Of a stretch of DNA of 64,000 bases, positions 37,388-49,732 are shown in pieces. The DNA lies in the NCBI GenBank assembly GCA_947561715.1, contig OX387202.1, positions 20,783,001 through 20,847,000 on the forward strand. Reading direction: 5' to 3'. The stretch comes from Ascidia mentula. Its lineage: Eukaryota > Chordata > Ascidiacea > Phlebobranchia > Ascidiidae. The first letter of the stretch is position 1. Every line of letters begins with the position of its first letter. The position numbers and the translations under genes were made by a program. Below the pieces are notes generated by a model. That model did no database searches and was not told the DNA's origin. It worked only from the letters and a program-made list of their open reading frames with translations.

Positions 37388-38262
37388 TGATTTTTAAGAT
37401 CTCGCTCCGACTTGTCTGGAAAAGTGGTTGATCCAGCTCGGCTGCAATGCCTTGGCTGCGAAGCCCAAACTTTACAATTCCAGTAAACGCCCGACACTAA
37501 AAACAACCGTACAGCTCAACGCCCATCTCAAGACTAACGGGTCATACACACAGCACTTCTTGCACCGGCTAATCAACCAATCAACTGTATATTTAGGCAG
37601 GGGAAGATACAGGTTCAATCGATGGTCTCAAAGTGGTTGATGCTTTATTAAGTTGCGCAGTCAAACTTGAGACAAGCAAAACACTCGTTCATGAGGCGGC
37701 AACCGCAACACGAGAAAGGCAATGGCGCGCTTCGATGCACAGGCGAACACTGTGGTCGCCATCATCTAAATTTTACTTTTCGCCCCACCTAAAAGATGTG
37801 CACAGAGGTAACAAGTTGCCAAACACTCTTTCCCACTGGTTGATTTGGTCACACACACACATATATATATCAATGGATTGGTTATTGTTGTATCTGCTTT
37901 GGTGAAGCTGGAGCACAGGAAGGCGCATCTTACAGATATTTTGTTTTTTCAGAGTATGACGTTCATCAGATTCGAAGTAGTTTTGCCTGTAATGATGATC
38001 ACTTACCATTGCTTCCAGAATGATGAACACAATATTACGGCTAACAACCACATTTGATGGTTTTGGGATAAAATGGCCTCAAATTTAATACATTCAGTGT
38101 TAAGTCCGTCTCTATCAGTTACTTGGAGATTTGATGTAATGTAAATTGTCCCCTACTGTGTGAATTTGCCCTCCTTTGAGGTATAACGTTAAGAATCTAG
38201 TTACTTTCTTTTTTTTACCACACCGGGATTTGAACCCAGGATGTCCTGGGCACGAATCCCGA
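37388..38262. other. Intergenic stretch with a second tRNA-derived fragment
   Basis: No gene supported. At about 38219-38265 the minus strand contains a B-box-like T arm (CTGGGTTCAAATCCCGG) preceded by GATTCGTGCCC, but no matching A box. This is probably a tRNA-derived repeat fragment. Confidence 0.4.
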
Positions 38263-38631
38263 TCAGGTTTTCATCTTGATATATGAGTCAGGCGCATGGC
38301 CAATGCTTTGTTTGTTTGTTTTCACCATAAACACCTTATGCATGGGGCTGTTTCCTTTCGTGCATAATCTGCATCCTTGTTTTGTTGACTGGGTTGGGGC
38401 AGAAGAGGAACGTTTTGATGATTCTCCACCAGTTTCTCGAATTAATTTAGCTTTTTGAAGCATGCTGTCGACACTTTCAATTTCTTTTTGAAGCTTTACG
38501 TTTTTTTCAACTGTTGGTTCTTCTTTTGTGGTTAGTTGACTTTGCTTGCTGTTATGTCTTTCTGTTACCCATGGCTGTAGCAAGCTTTCTGAAACGTAAC
38601 ACACGTTAATTTTTTCATGTTTATTTAACAC
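38263..38631 (-). CDS. Hypothetical coiled-coil-type reading frame (probable exon)
   Basis: A 122-codon open frame. Its middle reads VEKNVKLQKEIESVDSMLQK, a heptad-like pattern, followed by a Ser/Thr-rich stretch (SSKRSSSAPTQSTKQ). An acceptor-like ACGTTTCAG lies about 15 codons into the frame, so the real exon may start near 38592 (ESLLQPW). The family is not recognised. No intact neighbouring exon could be joined with confidence. Confidence 0.35.
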   Translation of the reverse strand: MLNKHEKINVCYVSESLLQPWVTERHNSKQSQLTTKEEPTVEKNVKLQKEIESVDSMLQKAKLIRETGGESSKRSSSAPTQSTKQGCRLCTKGNSPMHKVFMVKTNKQSIGHAPDSYIKMKT

Positions 38632-41600
38632 AGTTTAAACATTTCAAATTGGCATTCGGTTGAAACCTTGTTTCAACCGAATTCGGTTGAAACAAAGACC
38701 AAAGAGTTTTTACCAAAATATTGTGTAAAGTAATAATAAAGAAGAATATTAAAAAGGTGCACTCTAGACCGAGGTTCCAGACTGGGGTCTGCACAGGAGG
38801 TATGTGAAGATATGGCAGGAAATTAAACTTATGTTGTGTAAAATTGCTACAGTGATTTGGGAGCTTTGCAGTTGTTGCTCAATTTTGTCAATTATTGTTT
38901 TGCAAACTTACAGTCTGTCGAGTTGCTGCTAATAAGATCTGCCGTTCTGCATATGCAAAAAACTTATAAATATGCCGGAGAAAAATATATTCACAAATTC
39001 ATATCGGAGTTCCGCAGCAAAGAGTTTCCTGCTCTAGACAAACACTTACCATATTTTTCAGCGCGATATCTTTCCAAAGTCGTCCTTACATCAAGAGTTC
39101 GATCAACGGTGTCGAGAAACACTTTAAGGTTATTCATTATACGAACGTGGAATCGGGGAAAATTTTAAACTTTTCTTTCTTCAACTCCTTTCATCGCTGA
39201 AAAACTCCACGCAGGGGAATAACCACAATTTTTAACTTTAGAGATAGGAAATAATTGTTATTTTAATTTCAGCCAAAATATAATCGTTAAAAGATTGAAT
39301 GGAGTGATCTATATATTTATTTTATCTGAAATTCCACAATTATTTGAATCTACAAAGTCAATTTATTGCACGCTCCAATGGTTTTGTGGGCACCATCCCT
39401 ATTTTTAGTGTTAGTTGTATTATATGCACTCTGTATTTAATCTGTATTAAACACTATGGGATCCGTATCAGTATGAAATCCCCCAAATTAAGTTCTGAAG
39501 TGTTGCATCAAACTTTATATTATTCTTTGTTATTCTTTGTGTATCGTAATTAGGTCGCGTACATGCGCATATGTTATTTCGAGGTAATCGCTTTGCTACA
39601 CCCACACATATGGGGAAAATCTCTGACATAACGCAAGTAAATGTGGATCATTGTTAGGTAATGCCTAACCAGCATTTTAATGGTTACGTCATGTTATGCC
39701 AACCTCATATAATGTCGTGCGGATATAACTAAAAATTTTTTTATTGCGGGACTAACGGCTTCTTGCGGGACTAAGTACTCGAAATTGACTTAACATCGGA
39801 CGTGGATAATCCTGAAATTCCTGTTGATGAAGTCTCGCCGCATGGCAGACGAAACGTCGTAAAATACAGCACGTCAATGCCAGAAGATCAGCGGATAACC
39901 CTATTTGTTGTCTGTGATGTAGGATACGGTATAACAATGATTTTAGATTTGCTGTTGTCATGTTTAATTCCAAAACGTAAACTTTTGTATAAATTGATCA
40001 ACTTGTCAATAGGAAAACAACAGGATAATTACATTTGTACAGAATGGTGTTTTCAGTGAGCAATCACAGGGCTATCGCGCTGGTCGCGACGCATTCACTC
40101 AATGCACACATCTCTTTCACTATACCGGACAACGAGTCCGAAGAGCAGCACATGACTGCTAGTCGCACGGCGCAACTGACGCCTCAACTTCGCAAGTGAC
40201 CAGACGCCATACACTTGTTTACTGAGCCTGAAGTCATGCATTGCTCATAACCTTTATGGTTTTATCGGTGCCCATGCCATTTAATTTCTTTGTATATTGT
40301 TCTTACGCGTAGTTGCTTTTATTGCAAAATAAACATGATTTGATTTAATGTGATTAGTGGACTGTATCGAATGCCATTCCTGGAAATTACTAAAGACATG
40401 TTTGATATTTTTTCACTGTTGATTCGAACTTTTGACACATGACAATACGCAAAGCTATTATTATTTGTAAATTATCCTCAGGTTTTTGTCCTTGTTGTTT
40501 TGCGCTTAAATTAAATGTCACTTGCTTCATTGCAACAAAACCGAAGCTGTTTGTCACGTAAAAATTGAAGTATACCAGACAAGTCATATTAACGCGCGAA
40601 ACCTATGTAGAAACTTGGGCCTAGGAAATTTAAATTGTTTGTTCGAGTATCTGTACAGATTACGACAACCTTTCAACGATCTCCATAAGTGTACGCTTAA
40701 ATGCTACGATTGATGAAGATGTTCGGAATGATTCAACCTCAGCATGCTAATCCATGACGCACGTACAACACCTTACAACCACCCGGCAAACATTTTCGAA
40801 CCGGGGGACTCCTGCAGCAAAACTTTATATTATTCTTTGTTAATTGTGACAAACTGTATTTCCGCCGCGTATACATGCATAAGGTATTTCGAGGTAATCG
40901 CTTCGCTTCTCCCCCACATATGGGTAAATCTCTGACATATGGAAATCAGCTTTGGGTTCAATTATCAAATCGACGTTTTAATAATCCTGTTCACATTAAT
41001 ATTTTTCCTCATTTCGACCACGATATAAATATCGCCACGACCATAAGCTAAGAGGGGAGCGAAAAGAGAATAAGCTAAGCGCAGACTATGACAGAGGGTA
41101 GACTTTGACAAGTGGGGAGAAGGCTGCATTGAGCGCCTACGTGTAGGGGTCTGAGGTATGTATTATTGTTCTAATTATAAGGTTGTAAAGGTAGTTCGTG
41201 GCAAATATTCTTTTGATAGTCATTGGAGTCGGGAGTGTTTTCTTTCTGCAAACGTGAGTCCCTGCAGTGTTTTTATGTTTCGCCCGTTCAGTTGCCTGCC
41301 TACCTCAGCGCTTTCTTGGTTGCAACTCTTTTTCAAGTTGCACTGATGATGGAAACGTTTGCACATAATGTATAGCAGCATATTAGCTTTGGATTTCTTG
41401 TTTAAAGTTTTGAGGCTTTTCAGCATTAATACACATACTGAGTAACTTGCGTTTTTGCCAAAGAATGTAAATTCGGCTTGTCATGCTTTGAAACATTTTA
41501 ATATTTTGTTTAAACTTTCAAAACTGTTTTCTAATCTTTTACATTTATACCCGTCTTTCTGACGCCATCGCTGGTTATCTCACTTGCGTTACGTCATTCA

Positions 41601-42404
41601 ACTTTCGCTACTTCTTCTAAGTCTGCTTTGTCGCGTAATCGCAGCAATTATCTCTTTGTTTCCGCGTCATCTGTGATATGTTCCTATATATTTGCGACAC
41701 TTTCCACAAATAAACAGATCCTAACATTCGGTCCAACTCATATCGCAATGTGGTTTCTTGGGTTACAACATTTGGTCTCATAGATCCTAACATGTGGTCT
41801 CATGGATCACAGAGATCGCAGTTTCGTCTCAGAGTCCATGCATTTGGTCTTAGAACTTAGTTAGATCCAAGAAATAAACACTGATGACGATACGAACCAA
41901 CATGATGTCAGACCGAGACTTTCTTGGCAGGCTTGCTGATTGGTCGCGAAGGTGGAAACCCTTTTCAAAAACATTTCCTGCGGCTTATGACCTATGAAGG
42001 CACACTAGTACTAAATATTCAAAGAAAAAAAAACAATAATTACAGCTGCATTGGACAAAACACAGCAAGATCTGAGGAGCCTTCAGGAGGATATTATGCC
42101 CTATAGGATAGCAGTAACAACTCCCAGGGGGCAACCAAAGCAACTTTCTCGACAAAAATGTTTTTACCATTGCACAGAAAAAGGCTTGGGGACAACATTG
42201 AATTGCAAATTGCATGAGGTTTTTGTGATTTACTTTTTCACAAACCAATCGACACTTTTGAAGACTTTTTCACTAAAATAATCTCCGACCTGGGGGCAAA
42301 ATACTTTTTTTGACCCGATTGCGTAGACAAGAGGCGGTCCTAACTCGACAAGTCAAATCAAGGCCTACTTCTGTAATTCAATTTTTATCAAAATTCCCGT
42401 GAAC
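38632..42404. other. Gene-poor stretch with repeats
   Basis: No gene supported over about 3.8 kb. A 103-codon plus-strand ORF at 38857-39168 (SKEFPALDKHLPYFSARYLS) has no recognised motif. A related pair of about 125-bp direct repeats lies at about 39507-39632 and 40813-40941 (both with AAACTTTATATTATTCTTTG and TTTCGAGGTAATCGCTT). A Penelope-like pLTR fragment is at 39824-39885. Confidence 0.45.
39824..39885 (+). mobile_element. Solo fragment of Penelope-like pLTR with hammerhead-like core
   Basis: Matches the right end of the Penelope-like elements in the ficolin introns (GAAGTCTCGCCGCATGGCAG, then ACGAAACGTCGT and TACAGCACGT). The core reads GTTGATGA rather than CTGATGA. Nothing else of the element is present. 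Confidence 0.7.
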
Positions 42405-44274
42405 AATTCTACAAAACTTCACTCTCTCCATGCCATCTACATTCTGCCATGGAATGCAACCGGCAGATGCATCAGACGCGTCTGTGTCCTCCACAAACTG
42501 CTGTGTTAAGTTTGTTTATTACACAAGAGTGTATAAGGTCTAACCTTGGGAGGCGACAAGAAAATGATTTGGAAAGGAAAGCCAAAGCTAGTATGCTACT
42601 CATGCCGAAGCAAACGTTTCAAACACCACTGTGTTCATCATCAGTGCCAAGTAAGAATGAGTTGCAGCAAGGTGTGCGCAGAGGTAGGCAGGTAACTGAA
42701 CAGACAAAAACAACAACACAAATAAAACACGTGACAGACGCCACTCGAACGCCCACGGCCGTGACGTCATCATTTGGGTTTCAATAAGGACCTGGGTGTT
42801 GACAAGAAACCTTGTTACACAATTTACCTTCACATTAAACCTTTCCCATAAGTTGGTGAAATGGCGCCGAGATGTCCGCGCATTTCTGTAAATATTTGCG
42901 GTGAATTGGCGTGACTGCATTTTTGGGGTTTATCAGAGAAAGCCAAACTGAACTGAATCAAATTTACTGACATCCTCGAATCAGAAATCAACTGTCAAAT
43001 CTGATGGATCAATGTTTATGTTTACATGGATTATCAACATAAAGCATGGAAACGGTTGCATGCGATATTACAACAACGACATGATATACAAGGAATGATA
43101 AAACGGAATATGTTGTCAATATCTAATTGACACGTTGACATAATTCTATGGAAGAAGTGGCATCCGAAACGCACAAAATGTAATAATAAGTAGTGTCGAC
43201 GTCATATTTGCAATTATTATGTTGTGTTTTTCTGGCATCAACAGTTTTTTATTAACGTCGGATAATAATCACGCTGTAAACTAGTGATGCACCGAAACAG
43301 CTATTTTTATATTCGGCCGAAACCGAATATTCGGCAAAAGTTGCCGAATTAATTCGGCCGAATAAACCGAAACTAATTTTGGTATCCATCTCTTTAAACG
43401 CAATAAATTTAAACAAATCATGTGCTGGATTAGATCTGATCCTATCATACAGCCTTTTATTGGCGCTTGAAGAATAACCTCGTCTTCTGTACCAACTGCT
43501 TAAAGTTGATTTTTTGTCATTTCTGTGAAAGTCAACAAATGAAAGGAACATATTCGTACAGTTTAAACAATGATTTTAACCTTTTCAAAATTTGCGTATC
43601 AGCGTTATATGCAGTAAAAAAGTTTCGGTTTCGGCCGAATTTTGCAGAAATATTCGGCCGAAACCGAATAATTGCGAAAACCTTAGTTTCGGCCGAATAA
43701 ATTCGGCAAACCGAACTTTCGGTGCATCCCTACTGTAAACCAATTTAAACTGATTTACGGCGAACGTGCTATTCGTTCGTTGACACTTCCAGCAACAAGC
43801 CGCCTTTTTAAATGAGTCACGTGGTAATCCGAACTTAAATTACCTGGTATTTTCTATACAGGCCACATGTCTTTTGCGTAAAAAAGATACGAAGGGACAG
43901 AGGACAAAGGACATATAGGACAGAGACTTTTTGTGCGCGTGGTTTGTAACGTGTTATTGTTAATCCTCGTGCGCTTGTTTATTATATATTAAACTGATCG
44001 ATTGACTTTGTGTTTGATAGCAGCCCATTTATCAGGAGTCAGATATATGGCAGTGTTAGTATAGACGTTTTAAGTAACGCCCTACAAATACCATGATGAT
44101 AACAAACATGCAAAATGGTGAAGTTTTCGCTACTAACATGGAAAATGTAAGGATTTGTGGAATAAAGTCGGTTTGGAATAATTACTTTCCTGTTATTTAC
44201 GATTTAAAGCCTTCATCAAAAGTGGTGAAAGTATTTACAATGTCTGTCAATAATTGTGAATCAACACAACGTTG
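42405..44274. repeat. Extra copy of the unit spacer
   Basis: Starts in step with 2525 (ATTCTACAAAACTTCACTC) and runs collinear with the spacer of units 1-3 up to the string CACAACGTTGCCA, which in unit 1 (about 4358) lies just beyond the 3' end of the ficolin gene. It contains no myosin or ficolin exon. It is interrupted by the MITE at 43282-43732 and ends where the nested transposons begin. Confidence 0.8.
43282..43732. mobile_element. hAT-type MITE, 451 bp, with perfect 8-bp target duplication
   Basis: Termini TAGTGATGCACCGAAA and TTTCGGTGCATCCCTA are inverted repeats of the hAT type. The 8-bp target duplication CTGTAAAC flanks it at 43274-43281 and 43733-43740. Empty sites with a single CTGTAAAC followed by CAAGTTTA occur at about 3810, 28345 and 59055. 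Inside are many palindromic ATTCGGCCGAA motifs at both ends. No coding capacity. Confidence 0.93.
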
Positions 44275-45026
44275 CCACCTCACGGACGGGCGAAACGGGA
44301 TTTCCCCGGTTCGTCGTGATATGGTTGAAATAGCTTTTCAGACATGTTTGTTGGAAATATCATTCCTTCTGAACTAAAATAGTTATCAAGGCATTGTATA
44401 GAGGTATGTTAAAAAGCAAGCAAAACATATTCCATCAACAAAACGTTTGTTTCGTGCACGACGTGCTTCGGCAATGCTACACACGTTCTAAACTATCAAA
44501 ATTCTCGGTCTTTTGCCAAATCTACCAAAAAACAATATGCTCTTAAGGCCCGTTTACACACGAACACAGTATGGCACGGTACAGCACAGTCTGGGACACA
44601 CGGTGTTTACACTACTGGAATAATCGAGCACGACTACGGGGATTTCCCTGTAATGAACACGAAACCGACAAGTGAAAGTGACAAGTTACGTTGATAATTT
44701 TTTAAGGATGTCAATCTTGCCTTGCATTTCTCGGCCCCGCCAGCGTTATTATAAGTACAAATTGAAGTTGTTGCTATTGGCTGTACGTATTCTTTAACAA
44801 AAAGCATGTACTGTTTTACATAGTTAAGGCATGTACTGCTTTTACGTAATTTTTTGCGACGCAAGGTAACACTACAGTATGTTGAACCAAACAGCACAGA
44901 TTATGAAAAAAAAGATGGTATAATTGAACCAATGGTTTTTCACAGCAGCATCCCGCTTGGACGCCGTTCTACACGCGGTCACATCACACAACCACAACTA
45001 AAATAATATATGTCCTCTCCTTTTAA

Positions 45027-47492
45027 CCCTTTAAGCGCCACGCCCTATAATCAGCAATTGAAGATTTTTCATTGTTTAAGTTCAGGAAGCTATAACTTTT
45101 TATCTACAAACGCTAGACTAAAAATTAAAACACAAAAATCATATACAAATTCATACTCTTGTAGTGAACACACATGTGTATTTTTAATATGTATTTTATA
45201 ATGTACGATGATTACTTGCCGATGTTATGTTTGTGCAAATTTCATACCCTGGAGCGTTTACTCACGCATTCACGTAACTCTAAACGACCATTTAAAACTT
45301 TCACGACCATCGCTCTAAAACAATTAACTCGCTTGCGACCCCGATAAAAACGTGTCAGTGTCTCCGCCTTGTCTGGACGCAGATATAGTGCGCTGGCACA
45401 TCATGACTTGACCTGGAGGCATTTTTAACTTGAAGAAGTTTATTGTTCGAAAGAAAGTTGCAAGCGGGTTTAAAAAGCGATGTAATGCATTGTCTAAAAA
45501 ACAGATTACTCTAACAACTCAACTCAATGCCATTCTGACTATTTCGATACCGAACGTTTAAATTGAACTTGGATTTGCTGTTTGATGTCTGTCAAGTTTT
45601 TGCCATCTCAATAAAAGATTGTATTGCTGAAATGGTGTCAGATCTACACGGAGTTTTCTAAAATAGAACACGCATCTACACTCTACACAATCATCGCTTT
45701 TCCAGTTCAATAACTCCATGTTTTGGAGTAGTTATATCCAAAAATGTAACCACCCCTACTAATATAGCTTCCAAGCCATAGGTACCCTATTTAAAATTTC
45801 CATAACTCCCGAAATTGTGCGAATTTTAAAATAATTCGACTGTTGACTGAATCAGTGTGAACACCAAGACGCAATGAAGCGAAAAAGCTGGGTCGCTGCG
45901 GTCGCTGCGGTCGCTGCGGTCGCTGCATTTGATATTTTTGAGCGACGGTACTGTCTAGTAAACTGAAATTTTAGGGAGTTATTTTGGTATAACCTACTTA
46001 TACTGTTAGTTATTGCTTGTAAAAGGGCTTGTAAACTTTATAACACAGATCAGGCGTTTGCTAACTGATAGCAGATGAATTTGACAGCACTTCTAAAAGA
46101 TTTTTTTTGTTTGTTTCTTTTTGTGTTCAACTGGTAGTGTATGTCAGCAAGTTGATGAAAAAGAAGGCATAACATCAATGTATATTGATAATTGAATAGA
46201 CAAGCCTTCTACCAGTGCATATAAACCTTTTCCACAACATAACAGAGACAATGTAGAAAAAAAACAAGGAAAAAAATCAGTTGTATGAAATTTAAGCTAC
46301 CCTAATTACTGGGTGACACCCACAGCCACACCCACAACTGTTGGATACTTGAACAAATTGCATGAATATGGTTCCATATATGATGCTTTAATAGCAAATT
46401 ACACATCAGGGATGTTACAGAGGTGACTGTGACATGACCAAATCATCATCATTGAACTTTTTGTGGTTCTGTTTTGGATATACCCTTCCGAGAACAATTG
46501 GCGATTGTTATGCAAAGAAAAGAATATGAATAATTGAATATACAAGCCAACTACCAGTGTATAAGCCTTAGCCACAACATGACAGAGACACTCTAAAAAA
46601 AAGACAAGGAAAAAATCAGCTGTATGAATTGAAGCGATCGTATTTACTGAGTCACGCCTTCAACGACACCCACAACCCTTTGATTCTTGAACAAATTGCA
46701 TGAATATGGTTCAATATATGATGCTTTGATAGCAAATTATGCATCAGGGATGTTACAGAGGTGACTGTGACATGACCAAATCATCATCTTTGAACTTTTT
46801 GTGGATATGTTTTGGATATACCCTTCCGAGAACAATTGGCGATTGTTATGCTGAGGAAAGAATTACTCAATTGTCTATTGTCCGGAAAGCAAAACCAGTG
46901 TTATGGAACCAGAATAAAAATCTGTAACTATAAGTAATGAAGGTGTTCTATTTTTTTGTAAATTGGTGTTTTTTATGCTTCGGCGAAAAAAAAAATTTTT
47001 TTTTGTTTATTTATTATAATTTTTTTCTTTATTTTTTTTATACTGCACCCTCATAATGTTTATTTCATGTTATGTACATTTCTTCCTGCTATTTTGTTGT
47101 TTTGTACGCAAAAAATACAGCAATACCACCACAGTCAAAATTTGCATGCGCACATCTCGCCATTGTGACGTCATGGAGAGAAACGGAAACCGCCGATCGA
47201 AAGCTGAGACCCTCGCGCACAATTCGTCTGTAGAACGTTTCGCGCTACTCCCAACGGGTAGTTGGCCATTTAATTGGACATGCAATCAGACCACCTGCTG
47301 TGCTGGTTTGTTCATAATGATAATCATCATCAAATGAATGACTAATTAGTCAAAAAATTTCAATGCAAATGTATTTTTTTTTTTTTTCAATAAACTTCAC
47401 GCTTCAAGTTGTCTGTTGCTGAAAACCTTATGTCTCTAGGCCAATCACAACGGAATTGATAATTAATCAAAAAAAGCACCTCGCTTAAAGGG
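45027..47492. mobile_element. Inner DNA transposon of the nest, piggyBac-like
   Basis: TTAA target duplications (45023-45026 and 47493-47496) flank inverted termini CCCTTTAAGCG. TTAA plus CCC-starting ends is the piggyBac signature. The 2.47-kb interior has no DDD transposase frame; ORFs are at most 93 codons. It holds a tandem duplication of about 340 bp and a 9-bp GTCGCTGCG repeat at about 45892-45925. Confidence 0.7.
46195..46870. repeat. Two tandem copies of about 340 bp inside the piggyBac-like element
   Basis: Matched pairs: TACCAGTGCATATAAACC (46210) with TACCAGTGTATAAGCC (46550), and GATGTTACAGAGGTGACTG (46408) with the same string at 46748. Copies have diverged by about one change in ten bases. 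No coding role apparent. Confidence 0.75.
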
Positions 47493-48096
47493 TTAAGCAG
47501 TCGCCTTGCACTCTCGCATTAATGTGTGCCGAAATGTGCCCAACTGTGCCCGAATTTATGCTCGTCGAGCAAAAGCTAGCACATCCCAGCTCAGACCGGC
47601 ACATCCCATCCCAGCACAACTCAGCACGCGCGCGCAATAAAACAAACACGGAATCGTGTGTAGTGTAAACGGGCCTTTAGTGTGTAACAACGTTTTTGCG
47701 TAAACAAACTTAATATTAGAGTTATAATATTGCAAAGTCTTCGTGAAAACTAATGTTGAGTAGCCACGCATGAAACGGAGAAATCCCGTTTCGCCCATCC
47801 GTGAGGTGGTTTAAGTGTCTCCCGTTCGTAACACTGGGATGAAAATGTACGCACAGCGACACCACGTGGTCACTTTCCAGCATTACAAACGCGCCATTAA
47901 AGTAACTCGCCAACGAACAGTGATGTTTCCACTGCAGTCAGTACAGTTTAGCTGTTTAGTAATTGTAAGGGGAAACAAAGTTTGCCCCCTGTTGCATTTC
48001 ATACCGATGTTGACGTTTGCACACTTCAATGGTTTTTCGGGTGCTTTCCCTCATATTTGATTAAAGGTGCCGGTTTTAAACTGATTTCTGGTCAAA

Positions 48097-49029
48097 ATGG
48101 CGGCCTTGGCTTCGCTTTGTGACGCTTACGGTAGTGATTCTGATTTTAGCGATAACGACGAGCAATTTACGCAAGTAGATCAAGCTGGCACCAAAGTGAA
48201 TTTGCCTTTACCGCATGCTATTTCTTTCATTGTTTGGAGACACCAAGTCGTTGAAACCCCAGGAACACCGAGGTCGAATCCGGTCGTTTCCCCATGAGCG
48301 CGGGAATTGGGCAACGTATGTTTACATACCTTACCCTAAAAAAAGTTTGGATGAATTTAAATTCAACGTTGAAAAAACACTCGAAAGCAGAGAAAAGGGT
48401 ATTAAATTATCTGCTTAAATTATTGTGTACAGTTTTAAATGTTTGGGAATTAATTGATAGAATCGACATGGCATCTTGTGGATGATTTCCATGTGAGTAT
48501 TTCAAGGACTAATGTCATACTTCACCACTGCATAGACCCTTTAGTGGAAAGTCTCAGACAAAATTTAAAACGGTTTCGAAGATTTTCAATCACATTATCA
48601 TCTGATGATTTGAATATTTATGTGAACGATGAAAAAACAAGATCATTTTGTGGGTTTAAGGTAAGGGTGAAACTTTTTTGACAGCATTTCTTGTCTTGAT
48701 TTGGTATCAGATTGTTTGTTATTGTTTGCAAACAATTCCAGATTTCAGGGCAACCTGCAGTTCAACAACTGAATAAAGTCGTTCAGATCGTGAATAAAGC
48801 TTTCATGGATTTTCATTGCAAGCCTTACTACACAAACCCATCCTATCACATGAGTGTTGCTTGGTATCTCGACCAATTCACAGAAGAATCCAAATTATTT
48901 TCAAAACTTTCATCAAATTGGAACAGAATAGAATTGGAGAACCCTGAGCTTTTAACAATTGATGTGGATGAGGTTGTTTGTAAAAGTGGCAACAAAATGT
49001 TTTCATGTAAACTAAGTTCAATCAGTTGA
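48097..49029 (+). pseudogene. USB1-like U6 snRNA 3'-exonuclease, with apparent frameshifts
   Basis: USB1 is a nuclear 2H-phosphoesterase that trims the U6 snRNA 3' tail. Matching blocks in order: MAALASLCDAYGSDSD (start at 48097), GRIRSFPHERGNWATYVYIP (48270-48330), DDFHVSISRTNV (first HxS catalytic motif), NIYVNDEKTRSFCGFK, YTNPSYHMSVAW (second HxS motif), and CKSGNKMFSCKL before the stop. Intron 48661-48741 (81 bp, GT-AG) joins the last two parts in phase. Before it, the reading changes frame near 48213-48235 and again near 48380-48465, with no convincing introns, so the gene is either decayed or carries sequence errors. Both catalytic motifs remain. It begins about 290 bp after the nested transposons. 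Confidence 0.82.
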
Positions 49030-49732
49030 CATCCACAATACTCACATGGACATCTGTATTGCCACCATTTCATCGGACTTTTAGTGAGTTTTTCCACTTT
49101 TTGTGGTCGAGTTAAATTCTTGTTTAGCTCCAGATTTGAACTGCTACATTAATCTTATAATGTAGCATTTTGTTCTTTTTTATATAATTTCTGTTTAACT
49201 TTTATTGATGGTCTCATACAGGTTTCATCACAAAAACCTGTCGTGAACATTTCTAAACATGAGAACCAGCGGTGTTTATAAACGTGATATCATGAATTGC
49301 TGAACAGCCGCAAAATGCAGGTTTTTAATTTGAACTGTTTATTATCACGTTGAGTTTATGCCGACCTAAACTCCATACATGAAGTAAAAACTGTGTACAA
49401 ATTCGTTCAAAACAAAATTGATTGTGAAGAAAAATGCATATGAGCCATAACGAACCATATGATTTGATACAGTTGGATACTAAGCAGTTGTTTGGGCATA
49501 ATGCGCTCCACAGTGGTTCGTCTCTATTGTTTGATGCCCAGTTACGGGTACCCAACTGACTTACGTTGGAAATATCTGTTCCTGGCTAGTTTGCGAGCTA
49601 GTCCAGGGCCACAGTCACCAACTGCACTTATGAGACCCCTACAAGACAAAACCATCCACAGTGTCCCCAGGTCTATTTCAATAAGGTTGGAATAGGAAAA
49701 TTTTGGCTAAAAATATTTGTTTGTAAAAGAAA
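49030..49732. other. Stretch downstream of USB1-like gene
   Basis: About 700 bp with no supported gene. It probably holds the USB1 3' UTR. ORFs up to 76 codons lack motifs. Confidence 0.4.

Larger units (their letters stand above)
44546..47676. mobile_element. Middle DNA transposon of the nest, Harbinger-like
   Basis: Left end AGGCCCGTTTACAC and right end, read inward, the same string. Both are flanked by TTA (44543-44545 and 47677-47679), the 3-bp target duplication typical of PIF/Harbinger elements. Subterminal parts are rich in GGCACGG and CAGCACAGT-like words. No transposase frame seen, so it is non-autonomous. Confidence 0.65.
44275..47809. mobile_element. Outer DNA transposon of a three-level nest (about 37-bp TIRs)
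   Basis: Left end CCACCTCACGGACGGGCGAA and right end, read inward, CCACCTCACGGATGGGCGAA; the match continues through ACGGGATTTC. No clear target duplication, because the left flank is the truncated spacer copy. It contains the two inner elements and little sequence of its own. No transposase seen. Superfamily not assigned. Confidence 0.7.

Noticed and set aside
38857..39168. 103-codon ORF as a gene
   Set aside because: No family motif, no paralogous copy and no splice support. Kept only as a note in the gap entry.
46739..46927. ORF in the piggyBac-like element as transposase remnant
   Set aside because: Too short, lacks the DDD motifs, and lies in one of two non-coding tandem repeats.
47056..47337. 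93-codon ORF at 47056-47337
   Set aside because: Inside the non-autonomous inner transposon, no motif, ends in a low-complexity run.
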